Shown: piece by piece, positions 16,688 to 26,330 of the stretch
Position numbering within the stretch: position 1 is the stretch's first letter
How the letters are laid out: each line of letters opens with the position of its first letter
Source: Marinilabilia salmonicolor
Lineage (GTDB): Bacteria > Bacteroidota > Bacteroidia > Bacteroidales > Marinilabiliaceae
Reading direction: 5' to 3'
Length of the DNA stretch: 64,000 nt
NCBI RefSeq assembly: GCF_003003035.1
Contig: NZ_PVTS01000008.1
Span: 62,001 to 126,000 of the forward strand
Made by a program: the position numbers and the translations under genes
The notes under the pieces: model-generated
Database searches by the model: none
Seen by the model: the letters and a program-made list of their open reading frames with translations, nothing else
Told to the model about the DNA's origin: nothing

Positions 16688-18085
16688 TTATTTGTTTTTT
16701 ACGATCTGGGCCATAAACTCCCCTTCTGCAACAATGTTGTCTCCCACAAATGCTGTGCCTTTCATATTGGCCACACCCCTGCGAATTTCGGTCATCAGTT
16801 CCAGCTTGAAGACAATGGTGTCTCCCGGTACTACTTTTTTACGGAATTTAATGTTGTCAATCTTCAGGAAATAGGTGCTGTACTGTTTGGGATCGTCCAC
16901 CTGACTTAATACCAGGATGCCTCCGATTTGTGCCATGGCTTCCACCTGAAGCACTCCTGGCATTACCGGTTCTTCAGGAAAATGGCCCACAAAGAACGGC
17001 TCATTCATGGTCACATTCTTAACCCCTACGATGGTTTTATCCTTCAGGTCAATGATTTTATCTACCAATAGGAATGGCGGGCGGTGTGGCAGCAATTTCT
17101 TGATCTCGTTGATGTCGAACACCGGCTCTGCATTGGGGTCATATTCCGGAGCATCTGCTTTCAGCTGACGTCGTTTTATCTCCTTGCGAACAGCCTTGGC
17201 AAACTCAGCGTTTATCTTGTGCCCGGGTTTATTTGCGATAATTCTTCCTTTGATGGGCATTCCCGCCAGCGTGAGGTCGCCAATTACATCTAGCAATTTG
17301 TGACGTGCCGGCTCATTGGGATGATGCAGATCCAGGTTGTTAAGAATTCCGATGGGCTTAACTTCCACTGATGGTTTGTTGAACAGAGCGGCCAGCCGAT
17401 CCAATTCTTCCTGAGGAACCTCCTTGTCGATGATGATAATGGCATTGTCCAGGTCACCACCTTTAATCAGATTGTTCTTTAAGAGAGGCTCCAGTTCATG
17501 CAGAAAAACAAAGGTTCTGCAGTTGCTGATTTCCGATTCAAACTGTTCCATTCCCTCCATGTTGGCATACTGATTGGAAAGCAGCATGGAGTTGTTGAAT
17601 GAAATCATAGCCTGATAGTTCTGTCCGTCATCAGGAATGGCAATAACAGAGCTTCCGGTTTCAGGATCTTCTACTATCATCTTTTCTTTGACGATGAAGT
17701 ATTCGCGTTCTGCCTCCTGTTCTGAAATGCCTGCTTCTTTTATTGCTTGTACAAAGAAGTGGGCACTGCCGTCCAAAATCGGAGCTTCCGGCCCATCTAC
17801 CTCTATAAGGCAGTTGTCGATGCCCATGCCACGCAAGGCGGCAAGACAGTGTTCGATGGTGCTCACACGAGCATTATTCTCTTCCAGTACAGTGCCTCTT
17901 TCGGTAAATACCACGTTGTCGGCAAGGGCCCTGATCACCGGAGTGTTTTCCAGATCAGTTCGTTTAAAAGAAAACCCCGAGTTCACCGGGGCAGGATTTA
18001 GTGTGAGGGTAACTTCTGCGCCGGTATGGAGACCGGTGCCTTTTAATGAAGCTGATTTCTGAATCGTTCTTTGTTTTTCTGACAT
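16688..18085 (-). CDS. lpxC: Bifunctional LpxC deacetylase / FabZ dehydratase fusion
   Basis: The 465-residue protein (from the ATG at 18085) fuses two enzymes, as is usual in Bacteroidota. The N-terminal part (about 1-305) is the zinc enzyme LpxC, which deacetylates UDP-3-O-acyl-GlcNAc and commits it to lipid A. Its metal and catalytic motifs are intact: TIEHCLAAL, HKLLDVIGDLTLAG and KPGHKINAEF. The C-terminal part (about 325-465) is the hot-dog dehydratase FabZ, which makes 2-enoyl-ACP in fatty acid synthesis, with LLPHRPPFLLVD and the catalytic His and Glu in GHFPEEPVMPGVLQVEAMAQ. Joining the two may balance lipid A and fatty acid flux. The gene lies 57 bp after lpxD. Confidence 0.95.
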   Translation of the reverse strand: MSEKQRTIQKSASLKGTGLHTGAEVTLTLNPAPVNSGFSFKRTDLENTPVIRALADNVVFTERGTVLEENNARVSTIEHCLAALRGMGIDNCLIEVDGPEAPILDGSAHFFVQAIKEAGISEQEAEREYFIVKEKMIVEDPETGSSVIAIPDDGQNYQAMISFNNSMLLSNQYANMEGMEQFESEISNCRTFVFLHELEPLLKNNLIKGGDLDNAIIIIDKEVPQEELDRLAALFNKPSVEVKPIGILNNLDLHHPNEPARHKLLDVIGDLTLAGMPIKGRIIANKPGHKINAEFAKAVRKEIKRRQLKADAPEYDPNAEPVFDINEIKKLLPHRPPFLLVDKIIDLKDKTIVGVKNVTMNEPFFVGHFPEEPVMPGVLQVEAMAQIGGILVLSQVDDPKQYSTYFLKIDNIKFRKKVVPGDTIVFKLELMTEIRRGVANMKGTAFVGDNIVAEGEFMAQIVKNK

Positions 18086-18142
18086 AGTAACTATCATTAA
18101 GTCGTAACTGACGACAATGTTTTTCAGCAGTGCCGGCGTGCC

Positions 18143-19171
18143 TTATTTTTCTGATACTTTTTTCTCCAGTTCCTGAAGCTGCTGGTAAATGGCCGGCAGT
18201 TTTCTGAACATCACATACGATTTGTTGTATTGCATGGCATCCATGGCAGGCGACCCCATCATTACGGTTCCTTCTTTGGTAATGCTTTTGGCCACTCCCG
18301 TCTGGGCAGCCATTTTTACCTGATCGGCAATCTTTAAATGCCCGGCAATGCCTACCTGGCCTCCAAACATACAGTTTTTTCCGATTTTGGTGCTTCCTGC
18401 AACGCCGGTTTGCGCTGCTATTACCGTGTTGGCACCTACTTCCACATTGTGTGCGATTTGCACAAGATTGTCTATTTTGGCACCTTTTCGAATGATGGTG
18501 GATCCCATGGTGGCCCGGTCTATAGTCGTATTGGCACCAATTTCCACAAATTCTTCGATGACGACATTACCTACCTGGGGAATCTTTTGATAATCACCAT
18601 CCGGCCCCGGAGCAAAACCGAACCCGTCCGATCCGACAACAGCCCCTGCGTGAATGATGCAGTTGTTTCCTATTTTACAGTTTTTGTAAACTTTGGTTCC
18701 TGAATAGATGATGGTATTCTCACCAATCTCTACGCCTTCTCCAATAAAGGCACCCGGCCAAATCTGGGTATTGTCCCCGATTTTTGCTTTTTCGCTGATG
18801 TAGGCAAATGCTCCAATATAGGCAAACTCTCCAATCGAGGCCGACGAGTCGATGAAAGAGGGTTGTTCAATCCCTGTCTTCTTGGGCAACGAACTCTCAT
18901 ACATCTGAAGCAGCCGCGCGAGTGCCTGGTAGGCGTCCTCCACACGTATCAATGTTGCTTCTACAGGCTTTTCGGGTTTGAAGCTGTTGTTCACAATAAC
19001 TACCGAAGCATCTGTGTTGTATATGTGCTGCTCATATTTCGGATTGGCAAGAAATGTAAGGGTTTCAGGGCGACCTTCCTCTATTTTGGAAACATCCCGG
19101 ATAACCTGGTTTTCATTTCCTTCGACTGTTCCGTTTATAAGTTCAGCAATCTGTTGTGCAGTGAATTCCAT
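18143..19171 (-). CDS. lpxD: UDP-3-O-acylglucosamine N-acyltransferase
   Basis: LpxD adds the second 3-hydroxyacyl chain, onto the 2-amino group made by LpxC. The 342-residue protein has the N-terminal uridine-binding domain (about 1-100), a long left-handed beta helix of hexapeptide repeats (about 105-305) and a C-terminal helix. The catalytic His is in [11 protein letters not shown]. It is the first lpx gene of this run and has its own promoter-like sequence upstream. Confidence 0.95.
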   Translation of the reverse strand: MEFTAQQIAELINGTVEGNENQVIRDVSKIEEGRPETLTFLANPKYEQHIYNTDASVVIVNNSFKPEKPVEATLIRVEDAYQALARLLQMYESSLPKKTGIEQPSFIDSSASIGEFAYIGAFAYISEKAKIGDNTQIWPGAFIGEGVEIGENTIIYSGTKVYKNCKIGNNCIIHAGAVVGSDGFGFAPGPDGDYQKIPQVGNVVIEEFVEIGANTTIDRATMGSTIIRKGAKIDNLVQIAHNVEVGANTVIAAQTGVAGSTKIGKNCMFGGQVGIAGHLKIADQVKMAAQTGVAKSITKEGTVMMGSPAMDAMQYNKSYVMFRKLPAIYQQLQELEKKVSEK

Positions 19172-19187
19172 GTTTAAAAATTTGGGA

Positions 19188-19195
19188 CAAAACTA
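19188..19195 (-). promoter_or_regulatory. Possible -7 element upstream of lpxD
   Basis: On the minus strand TAGTTTTG matches TAnnTTTG and lies 16 bp before the lpxD start codon. The -33 region is AT-rich without a clear TTTG. If real, it would start the three lpx genes independently of the HD phosphohydrolase gene. Confidence 0.35.
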
Positions 19196-19316
19196 ATAAA
19201 TATATCTTTTGGTGTAAAATATAGTTGCGTCCTGGGGCATAAAATGCCATGTTTTTTCCGTTGAAACGGATCAATTGATCAATAAAACGTGATTTTTTGG
19301 CTGTGAGCCCTTCAGA

Positions 19317-20552
19317 TTACTTGGGGTAACAGAGAATATACTTGCTCACAGGTTTTGATAAGGCAGTGTGATCAAGCATGTCGGATGCCAGAGAGATGTC
19401 TTTGGTGGTACCGTCTTTGTATATGATGTTGATGTTTTCGCCCCCTGTTTTGTAAGTACTGTTGGATACATGGTCGGTAAAAACAAAATAGTCCATCTCT
19501 TCAGTTGACAGCTTCAGGGAATCTTTTTGTTTTTCTTTAAGGGTATCGATAATCTCCTGGGAAAAAGGAGTATCAGAAACTTCAATTCTTAAAAGCTTTC
19601 TGTCCAGGATGCAGGACGACAGAATGGCTAGAACTTTGTCGTTGTTATTTTGCCAAAGCTTTAGGGCACTCATAATGTCGTTATCGTCCAGCATGGTAAA
19701 ATCATTTAATATCTGGGGGTTGTTTTGGAAATCACCTTTACAGAAACGGTTCTTAAGAAAAGTTTCCAGAAATGGAGGTGCAGGGACGTCGTTGCCTTGT
19801 AAAGCAAGCTCTTTTGCCCTTTTTAAGACATTGATAAGCATTTTTTCTGCCACCAGGGCTGTTTTGTGCAGGTAAACCTGCCAGTACATCAGACGTCTGG
19901 CCACCAGAAATTTTTCAATGGAGTAGATACCTTTCCCTTCCACTACCAGTTCATTGTCTTTTATTTCCAGCATTTTGATGATCCGGTCGGAACCGATAAC
20001 TCCTTCTGACACTCCCGAAAAGAAACTGTCACGTTTCAGGTAGTCGAGTCTGTCCACATCGAGCTGGCTTGAAACCAGTTGATGGAGGAAGAGCTTGTCG
20101 GTATTTCCGTTGAATATGTCAATGGCAGCAGATAGTTGTCCGTCAAAATGGTGATTCAGCCTTTCCATCAAAAGGAGAGAGATGTCTTCATGGTTCAGGC
20201 TTTCAATGAGCGTTTGTTCCAATGCATGAGAAAATGGGCCATGGCCCAGATCATGCATGAGAATGGCGGCATGAGCAGCCGTCGATTCACTGTCGGAGAT
20301 CTCATGGCCTTTATCCCGTAAAACATTTATAGCCGTTCCCATCAGGAAAAATGCTCCCAATGTGTGTTGAAAACGTGTGTGTACTGCTCCCGGATAAACC
20401 AATGAGGTCAGGCCCAGTTGTTTGATACGCCTGAGCCTCTGGAAATAAGGGTGCTCAATCAACTCGAACAGGATGTTGTCGGGAATGCTGATGAATCCGT
20501 GAACGGGATCGTTCACAATTTTCCGCTGGTTGTAATGTGGTGTCGTTTTCAA
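19317..20552 (-). CDS. HD-domain phosphohydrolase (dGTPase/SAMHD1-like)
   Basis: The protein (about 411 residues) has an N-terminal HD domain with the metal ligands in VHTRFQHTLG and in ILMHDLGHGPFSHALE, plus a later D in LVSSQLDVDRLDYLKRDS. This architecture matches the family of dNTP triphosphohydrolase-like HD proteins; the true substrate is unknown. No ATG exists near the N-terminus. A TTG at 20552, preceded by AGAGAGAAAAC, is the best start; a TTG at 20579 is also open. It lies 145 bp upstream of lpxD on the same strand, a pairing I recall in other Bacteroidota. Confidence 0.82.
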   Translation of the reverse strand: MKTTPHYNQRKIVNDPVHGFISIPDNILFELIEHPYFQRLRRIKQLGLTSLVYPGAVHTRFQHTLGAFFLMGTAINVLRDKGHEISDSESTAAHAAILMHDLGHGPFSHALEQTLIESLNHEDISLLLMERLNHHFDGQLSAAIDIFNGNTDKLFLHQLVSSQLDVDRLDYLKRDSFFSGVSEGVIGSDRIIKMLEIKDNELVVEGKGIYSIEKFLVARRLMYWQVYLHKTALVAEKMLINVLKRAKELALQGNDVPAPPFLETFLKNRFCKGDFQNNPQILNDFTMLDDNDIMSALKLWQNNNDKVLAILSSCILDRKLLRIEVSDTPFSQEIIDTLKEKQKDSLKLSTEEMDYFVFTDHVSNSTYKTGGENINIIYKDGTTKDISLASDMLDHTALSKPVSKYILCYPK

Positions 20553-20700
20553 TGTTTTCTCTCTGGTTTTGTGGTACAAAGAAAGCCATTCGTAACGAAT
20601 CGTACAAACTCAGGGAGTTGATAAATCGGGAGTTTCTGTGAAGATGTGTTCATGCAATCTGCATTCCCGCAAAATGATTTGATTTTTAGGCAAAAAGGTT

Positions 20701-20732
20701 TTTGCATATTTGTTTCTCATTCCTTATCTTTG
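20701..20732 (+). promoter_or_regulatory. Promoter of the rimP-nusA-infB operon
   Basis: TTTG (20701-20704), a 20-bp spacer and TATCTTTG (20725-20732) match the Bacteroidota housekeeping promoter fully. The start site would lie about 55 nt before the rimP ATG, leaving a short leader that includes a GC-rich run near 20755-20775. Confidence 0.75.
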
Positions 20733-20794
20733 CAGCGGTTTTCACAGTAAGTGGGTAGGGGGCAGGGGTCCCCTATTTTATTAATGGCTTGTCT

Positions 20795-21259
20795 ATGATA
20801 GCAAAACAACAAATAATGGATTTGATTGCCGAAAAGCTTGACGCTGATGGCTTTTATGCGGTGGATGTGGCGGTTAAACCCGGTAACAGAATTGAGATTC
20901 TGATCGACAGTGACCATGGTGTACCCATAGAATATTGTGTGGAAATTTCACGATTGGTGGAGCACTCTTTCGACCGTGAGGAGGAAGATTTTGAACTGGA
21001 AGTGTCTTCTCCCGGCATCGGACAGCCCTTTAAGGTGTTGCAGCAATACCACAAATGCCTGAATCGTCCCGTAGAGGTGATGGATAATGATGGAAAGGTT
21101 CAGAAAGGAATTTTGGAAGAGGTTACGGATTCAGGTTTTGTTGTGAAAGAAGAAAAAATGGTGAAACCTGAAGGAAAAAAGAAAAAAGAGTTGCAGGTTT
21201 TTCACCATCAGTTTAGTTTTGATGAAGTAAAGAGGGTGAAAGAAATTCTTTCTTTGTAA
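20795..21259 (+). CDS. rimP: Ribosome maturation factor RimP
   Basis: RimP helps mature the 30S ribosomal subunit. The protein (about 154 residues from the ATG at 20795) has the N-terminal alpha/beta domain with the hallmark VSSPGIGQPFK and the C-terminal SH3-like domain (about 80-154), with a lysine-rich loop (EGKKKKELQ). A TTG two codons upstream is also open. The order rimP-nusA-infB is one of the most conserved bacterial operons. Confidence 0.94.
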   Translation: MIAKQQIMDLIAEKLDADGFYAVDVAVKPGNRIEILIDSDHGVPIEYCVEISRLVEHSFDREEEDFELEVSSPGIGQPFKVLQQYHKCLNRPVEVMDNDGKVQKGILEEVTDSGFVVKEEKMVKPEGKKKKELQVFHHQFSFDEVKRVKEILSL

Positions 21260-21332
21260 ATTCAATGAAAAAATGCCGGGGTACAACCGGTCTTGAGCAG
21301 ATATAAAACAGAACGAACATACAACAGCAGCG

Positions 21333-22571
21333 ATGGAAAATATTAATTTGATAGACACTTTTTCGGAATTTAAAGAGCTGAAAAATATTGACCGTGCAAC
21401 CATGGTCAGAGTCCTCGAAGATTCATTCCGTAGTGTTTTGGTCAAGATTTTCGGAAGTGACGAAAATTTTGATGTCATCGTAAATATTGACAAAGGTGAC
21501 TTTGAAATCTGGCGTAACCGCGAAGTGGTTCCCGATGGAGAAGTGGAAGATACCAATACACAGATTTCACTCTCGGATGCCCGTAAAATTGATGAAGATT
21601 ACGAAATTGGAGAAGAAGTGGTGGATGAGGTGAATTTTCATAAATTCGGGAGAAGAGCCATTCTGACTTTGAGACAAAATCTTGCAGGTCAGATTATGGA
21701 ATTGGAAAAAGATCATCTATACAGTAAATATACCGAGCGAATTGGAGATGTGGTAACCGGTGAGGTTTACCAAATCTGGAAACGGGAGATGCTGATCCTC
21801 GATGATGAAGGTAATGAGCTGATTCTTCCCAGAGCAGAACAGATCCCGGGAGATTTTTTCAGAAAAGGTGAGACTGTTCGGGCTGTGGTAATTCGGGTTG
21901 AAATGCGTAACAATACTCCTTTGATTATTTTGTCCCGCACCTCTCCTGTGTTCCTGGAGCGTTTGTTTGAATTTGAAGTGCCCGAGATCTATGACGGGCT
22001 TATAACCATTAAAAAGATTGTGCGTGCTCCCGGTGAGCGGGCCAAAGTGGCCGTTGAGTCGTATGATGACCGCATCGACCCGGTTGGTGCCTGCGTAGGA
22101 ATGAAAGGTTCTCGTATCCATGGCATCGTAAGAGAGTTGCACAACGAAAATATTGACGTGATAAATTATACTGCCAATACGCAGTTGTTTATTCAACGTG
22201 CATTGAACCCCGCCAAAGTATCGACCATTAAACTTTTTGAGGAGGAGAAACGTGCAGACGTTTATCTGCAGCCTGAAGAAGTTTCTCTGGCTATCGGTAA
22301 AGGTGGTTTGAATATTCGTCTGGCCAGTCAGCTGACCGGTTACGAAATTGATGTGTATCGTGAAACTGAGGATGAGGATGAGGAAGATGTTTCTCTGGAT
22401 GAATTCTCAGATGAGATTGAAAGCTGGATACTTGATGAACTTAAAGCGATTGGTTGCGACACCGCTAAATCGGTACTCGATTTGACCGTGGAAGATCTTA
22501 CCAAAAGGACAGATCTTGAGGAAGAGACCATTCGTGAGGTAATCAATGTTCTGAAAGCCGAATTTGAATAA
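21333..22571 (+). CDS. nusA: Transcription termination/antitermination factor NusA
   Basis: NusA binds RNA polymerase and nascent RNA and tunes pausing, termination and antitermination. The 412-residue protein has the N-terminal polymerase-binding domain (about 1-130), an S1 domain (about 135-200, DVVTGEVYQIWKREM), and two KH domains (about 205-345, with VGACVGMKGSRIHGIVREL and LAIGKGGLNIRLASQL). A strongly acidic linker (TEDEDEEDVSLDEFSDE) leads to a helix-hairpin C-terminal segment. It is in operon with rimP (73 bp gap) and infB (93 bp gap). Confidence 0.95.
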   Translation: MENINLIDTFSEFKELKNIDRATMVRVLEDSFRSVLVKIFGSDENFDVIVNIDKGDFEIWRNREVVPDGEVEDTNTQISLSDARKIDEDYEIGEEVVDEVNFHKFGRRAILTLRQNLAGQIMELEKDHLYSKYTERIGDVVTGEVYQIWKREMLILDDEGNELILPRAEQIPGDFFRKGETVRAVVIRVEMRNNTPLIILSRTSPVFLERLFEFEVPEIYDGLITIKKIVRAPGERAKVAVESYDDRIDPVGACVGMKGSRIHGIVRELHNENIDVINYTANTQLFIQRALNPAKVSTIKLFEEEKRADVYLQPEEVSLAIGKGGLNIRLASQLTGYEIDVYRETEDEDEEDVSLDEFSDEIESWILDELKAIGCDTAKSVLDLTVEDLTKRTDLEEETIREVINVLKAEFE

Positions 22572-22664
22572 TTCGCTTATCTTTGTTGGCAAAGATTTTT
22601 GCCTGATTGATTCATGAATTATTCAGATTAATCTTTTTTACCTGTAAAAACGAAAGTCCCTTAT

Positions 22665-25600
22665 ATGGCAGTTGGAAAAAGACTAAGTAAAATAGCAAAA
22701 GAATGTAATGTGGGAATCAGCACCATTGTTGATTTTCTGCATAAAAAAGGATTTCAGATTGAATCCAATCCGAATACCAAGATCTCGGAAGACATGGTTG
22801 ATCTTCTGAGACAGGAATATCGTTCTGACTTTACCGTTAAGCAAGAGTCGGAAAAACTGGTTGAACGCAAGCAGAAAGGGAAAAAATCGTCTGTCTCTAT
22901 TGATGACCTGAAAGAGGAGCAAGACGTTGATGAGGACACTGATGTTGAAGACGAGGTGCCTCCTGTCGTGAAGCCGGAGAAGAAAAAAGAGGAGAAACCA
23001 ACTGCCGAATTTTCAACGCCCAAGCAAAAAATGGATGTTAAGGTTGTGGGGAAAATAGACCTCGACCAAAAGAAGAAAGCCGAAGAGCAACAAAAGGAGG
23101 AACAGAAGAAGGTTGAGGAAACCGCGGCTGTTGAATCTAAAGAAACTGCTAAAGCTGCTGATAAACCTGAAAAATCTTCGCAGGAAGAAAAGAAGACTGA
23201 AGATAAGGAGCCCGAAGTTGGTCATTCCAAAAAGGATGAATCGGAAAAAGAAACTCCCGATCAAAAAGTAGATATTCCGGTGGAGGTTGAGAAACCAGAC
23301 AAAGATTTAAAAGTGGTTGGAAAAATTGACCTTGAGAAAAAACCGGAAGAAACCGATCAGAAAGAGGTGAAAGCCGAAGATGTTTCTGAAAAGAAGGAGA
23401 AGGGAGCTTCCAAAGAAACCAAAAAGGAAGTGAAGCCGGAAAAAGAACAGGCTGCTCCGGTGGAGAAAAAATCTGCCGAACAAAAGCCTGCAGAAGAAAA
23501 ACCAGCAGAAGAAAAAGCTGCTCCGGAAACAGCTCCGGCTGCCGAAAAGGAAGACAGTACCAAAAAAGACGCAGACAGTTTTATGCCTACCAAGGTGAAA
23601 AAGTTGTCGGGTCCTACTGTTGTTGGTAAAATTGATCTTCCTGCCAACGCCCGTAACAACGAGAGTCGTGACGAGCAACGCAAGAAGAAGAAAAAGAGAA
23701 AACGCATCCGTAAGGAGAAAGAACGCGTAAATATTGCGGATAAACAGCAACCTCAAAATGCCAATGGTGCCGGTAAAGTGGCCCCACAGGATAAGAAGGA
23801 AAAACGTAAAAAAACCAAGGCGAAGAAGCGTCCTGCCCGCCCCGAAGTGAGCGAAGAGGATGTGCAAAAGCAGATTAAGGAGACACTGGCCCGCCTGACC
23901 TCCAAAGGAAAATCCAAAACATCCCGACATCGTCGTGATAAACGGGATGCTGCTGCTCAAAAGGAGCAGGATGAGATGGACCGGATGACAGAGGAGAGCA
24001 AAGTGCTCAAGGTGACGGAGTTCCTGACGGCCAACGACCTGGCCAGTATGATGGATGTGCAGGTGACACAGATTATTTCCACTTGTATGAGCCTTGGTCT
24101 CTTTGTTTCAATCAACCAGCGTTTGGATGCTGAAACCATTACTCTGGTAGCTGAAGAGTATGGTTACTCAGTTGAATTCATCAGTGTTGATGCTGCTGAA
24201 GCAATTGAAGAGAAGGAAGATAATCCTGAGGATCTTAAGCCTCGTCCGCCGATTATTACGGTGATGGGACACGTGGACCACGGTAAAACTTCTTTGCTTG
24301 ACCATATTCGTAAAGAAAACGTTATTGCCGGTGAGGCAGGGGGAATTACCCAGCATATCGGTGCCTACAACGTAGAGTTGGCCGATGGCAGAGAAATTAC
24401 CTTCCTGGATACTCCGGGACACGAAGCATTTACCGCGATGCGTGCCCGTGGAGCTCAGGTGACCGATATTGCTATTATTATTGTGGCTGCCGACGATGAT
24501 GTGATGCCCCAGACCATTGAAGCAATCAATCATGCTTCTGCTGCAGGCGTGCCTATTGTGTTTGCCATTAACAAAATTGATAAGCCCAATGCCAACCCCG
24601 ACAGAGTGAAAGAGGAACTGGCCAACATGAATTATCTTGTTGAAGAATGGGGCGGAAAATACCAGTCACAGGATATCAGTGCCAAGAATGGTGTCAATAT
24701 TGATCAGCTTCTGGAAAAAGTATTGCTTGAGGCAGATTTGCTTGAGTTGAAAGCCAATCCTGATAAGCCTGCTGTGGGTTCGGTTATTGAATCTACCCTG
24801 GACCGCGGTCGCGGATATGTGGCAACCCTGTTGGTTCAGTCAGGAACCCTTAAAACGGGTGACCTACTACTTTCCGGTCAGTATTATGGTCACGTAAAGG
24901 CCATGTATAATGAGCGAAATCAGAACATTGATAAAGCCGGACCTGCTGAGCCTGTTTTGGTTCTCGGTTTGAACGGAGCACCACAGGCGGGTGAGAAATT
25001 CCATGTGATGGAGAACGAGAAGGAAGCTAAGGATATTGCAACCAAACGTTCTCAGTTGCAACGTGAGCAGGGACTCAGAACACAGAAACATATTACGCTT
25101 GATGAAATTGGCCGTCGTATTGCCATTGGAAACTTCCAGGAACTGAACCTTGTTGTTAAGGGTGACGTGGATGGTTCTATTGAAGCACTTGCCGATTCGC
25201 TTATCAAACTGTCAACTGAAGAAATTCAGGTGAATGTGATTCACAAAGCGGTGGGACAGATTTCTGAATCAGACATCATGCTTGCTGCGGCTTCCAACGC
25301 CATCGTAATTGGTTTCCAGGTACGTCCTTCACTGGCTGCCCGTCGTATTGCAGAGAAAGAGGAGATTGATATTCGTCTGTACTCTATTATTTACGATGCC
25401 ATTGAGGAGATTACTGCCGCAATGGAGGGTATGCTCTCGCCGGAGATCAAGGAGCAAATTACAGCGACTGTTGAGATACGCGATGTGTTTAAAATCACCA
25501 AGGTTGGTACAATTGCCGGTTGTATGGTGAAAGAAGGCAAGGTGAAACGCAGTTCAAAAGTGCGGGTTATCCGTGACGGTATTGTGATTTACACAGGCGA

Positions 25601-25748
25601 ACTCGGCTCTCTGAAACGATTCAAAGATGACGCTAAGGAAGTGGCCTCAGGCTACGAATGCGGATTAAATATCAAGAACTTTAACGACATCAAAATCGGA
25701 GATATTATTGAAGCATTTGAGGAAGTTGAAGTGTCCAGAACACTTTAA
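22665..25748 (+). CDS. infB: Translation initiation factor IF-2
   Basis: IF-2 is the GTPase that brings initiator tRNA to the 30S subunit; the tRNA-fMet gene is also in this window. At 1027 residues it has an N-terminal IF2_N domain (about 1-55), a long charged linker rich in Lys, Glu, Pro and Ala (about 60-425), a second IF2_N-like segment (about 435-505), the G domain, and C-terminal domains II-IV. G-domain motifs are GHVDHGKT at 535-542, DTPGHEAF and NKID. The linker contains three copies of VVGKIDL at 127-133, 217-223 and 319-325. A bidirectional terminator follows. Confidence 0.97.
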   Translation: MAVGKRLSKIAKECNVGISTIVDFLHKKGFQIESNPNTKISEDMVDLLRQEYRSDFTVKQESEKLVERKQKGKKSSVSIDDLKEEQDVDEDTDVEDEVPPVVKPEKKKEEKPTAEFSTPKQKMDVKVVGKIDLDQKKKAEEQQKEEQKKVEETAAVESKETAKAADKPEKSSQEEKKTEDKEPEVGHSKKDESEKETPDQKVDIPVEVEKPDKDLKVVGKIDLEKKPEETDQKEVKAEDVSEKKEKGASKETKKEVKPEKEQAAPVEKKSAEQKPAEEKPAEEKAAPETAPAAEKEDSTKKDADSFMPTKVKKLSGPTVVGKIDLPANARNNESRDEQRKKKKKRKRIRKEKERVNIADKQQPQNANGAGKVAPQDKKEKRKKTKAKKRPARPEVSEEDVQKQIKETLARLTSKGKSKTSRHRRDKRDAAAQKEQDEMDRMTEESKVLKVTEFLTANDLASMMDVQVTQIISTCMSLGLFVSINQRLDAETITLVAEEYGYSVEFISVDAAEAIEEKEDNPEDLKPRPPIITVMGHVDHGKTSLLDHIRKENVIAGEAGGITQHIGAYNVELADGREITFLDTPGHEAFTAMRARGAQVTDIAIIIVAADDDVMPQTIEAINHASAAGVPIVFAINKIDKPNANPDRVKEELANMNYLVEEWGGKYQSQDISAKNGVNIDQLLEKVLLEADLLELKANPDKPAVGSVIESTLDRGRGYVATLLVQSGTLKTGDLLLSGQYYGHVKAMYNERNQNIDKAGPAEPVLVLGLNGAPQAGEKFHVMENEKEAKDIATKRSQLQREQGLRTQKHITLDEIGRRIAIGNFQELNLVVKGDVDGSIEALADSLIKLSTEEIQVNVIHKAVGQISESDIMLAAASNAIVIGFQVRPSLAARRIAEKEEIDIRLYSIIYDAIEEITAAMEGMLSPEIKEQITATVEIRDVFKITKVGTIAGCMVKEGKVKRSSKVRVIRDGIVIYTGELGSLKRFKDDAKEVASGYECGLNIKNFNDIKIGDIIEAFEEVEVSRTL

Positions 25749-25767
25749 TATCCATTCTGATAAATAT

Positions 25768-25806
25768 AAAAAAGGCGACCCGAAATATTTCAGGTCGCCT
25801 TTTTTA
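25768..25806. terminator. Bidirectional terminator between infB and gcvH
   Basis: The stem GGCGACC (25774-25780) pairs with GGTCGCC (25793-25799). It is flanked by an A run on the left and a T run on the right, so it can stop transcripts from both convergent genes. The loop GAAATATTTC can extend the stem. Confidence 0.88.
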
Positions 25807-25827
25807 TGTATTCAGAGCAGATTGGTA

Positions 25828-26205
25828 CTACTCAATTAATTTTTTGTAATCACTGGCCGAGAGCAGGTCATCAGCCTGATCGGGATCTGCCATTTCAATC
25901 TTTACCATCCAGCCGCCTTCGTAGGGCTCTTTGTTTACCAATTCGGGCTGACTTTCCAATTCCTCGTTTACCTCAATGATTTTTCCGGTAACAGGCATGT
26001 AAAGATCAGAAACAGTTTTTACAGCTTCAATGGTACCAAAGACTTCCTCTTTTTCGAGGTCTTCATCTTCAGTCTCGATTTCTACAAAAACAATGTCTCC
26101 CAATTCGCTTTGTGCAAAGTCGGTAACTCCTACAGTGGCTACGTTACCATCAATTTTAACCCACTCGTGATCTTTGGTGAATTTTAGCTTTTCCGGTATG
26201 TTCAT
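25828..26205 (-). CDS. gcvH: Glycine cleavage system H protein
   Basis: GcvH carries the lipoyl-linked aminomethyl group between the P, T and L proteins of the glycine cleavage complex. The 125-residue protein is full length. The lipoylated Lys is in GTIEAVKTVSDLYMPVTG, and HEWVKIDGNVATVG starts the barrel. The other gcv genes are not in the window. It is downstream of sprA on the same strand, an order I recall from Flavobacteria, but it has its own promoter-like element. Confidence 0.95.
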   Translation of the reverse strand: MNIPEKLKFTKDHEWVKIDGNVATVGVTDFAQSELGDIVFVEIETEDEDLEKEEVFGTIEAVKTVSDLYMPVTGKIIEVNEELESQPELVNKEPYEGGWMVKIEMADPDQADDLLSASDYKKLIE

Positions 26206-26233
26206 ATCTTTTTGTTGTTTATGGATTTCATTT

Positions 26234-26241
26234 CAAAATTA
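26234..26241 (-). promoter_or_regulatory. Possible -7 element upstream of gcvH
   Basis: On the minus strand TAATTTTG matches TAnnTTTG and lies about 28 bp before the gcvH start codon. The -33 region shows only a weak TTAG. Confidence 0.35.
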
Positions 26242-26330
26242 GATAAAATTTTAAGAATTATCTAACAGAAACGTTGCATATATTTCATGTAGATGAATAA
26301 ACCGGGTTAATGGTTTCCTATTACACCCGA

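Noticed and set aside
22683-23960. Long antisense open frames opposite infB, and many opposite sprA
   Set aside because: They lie opposite strongly coding, compositionally biased sequence (Lys/Glu-rich in infB) and give Phe- or Ser-rich peptides typical of shadow frames.
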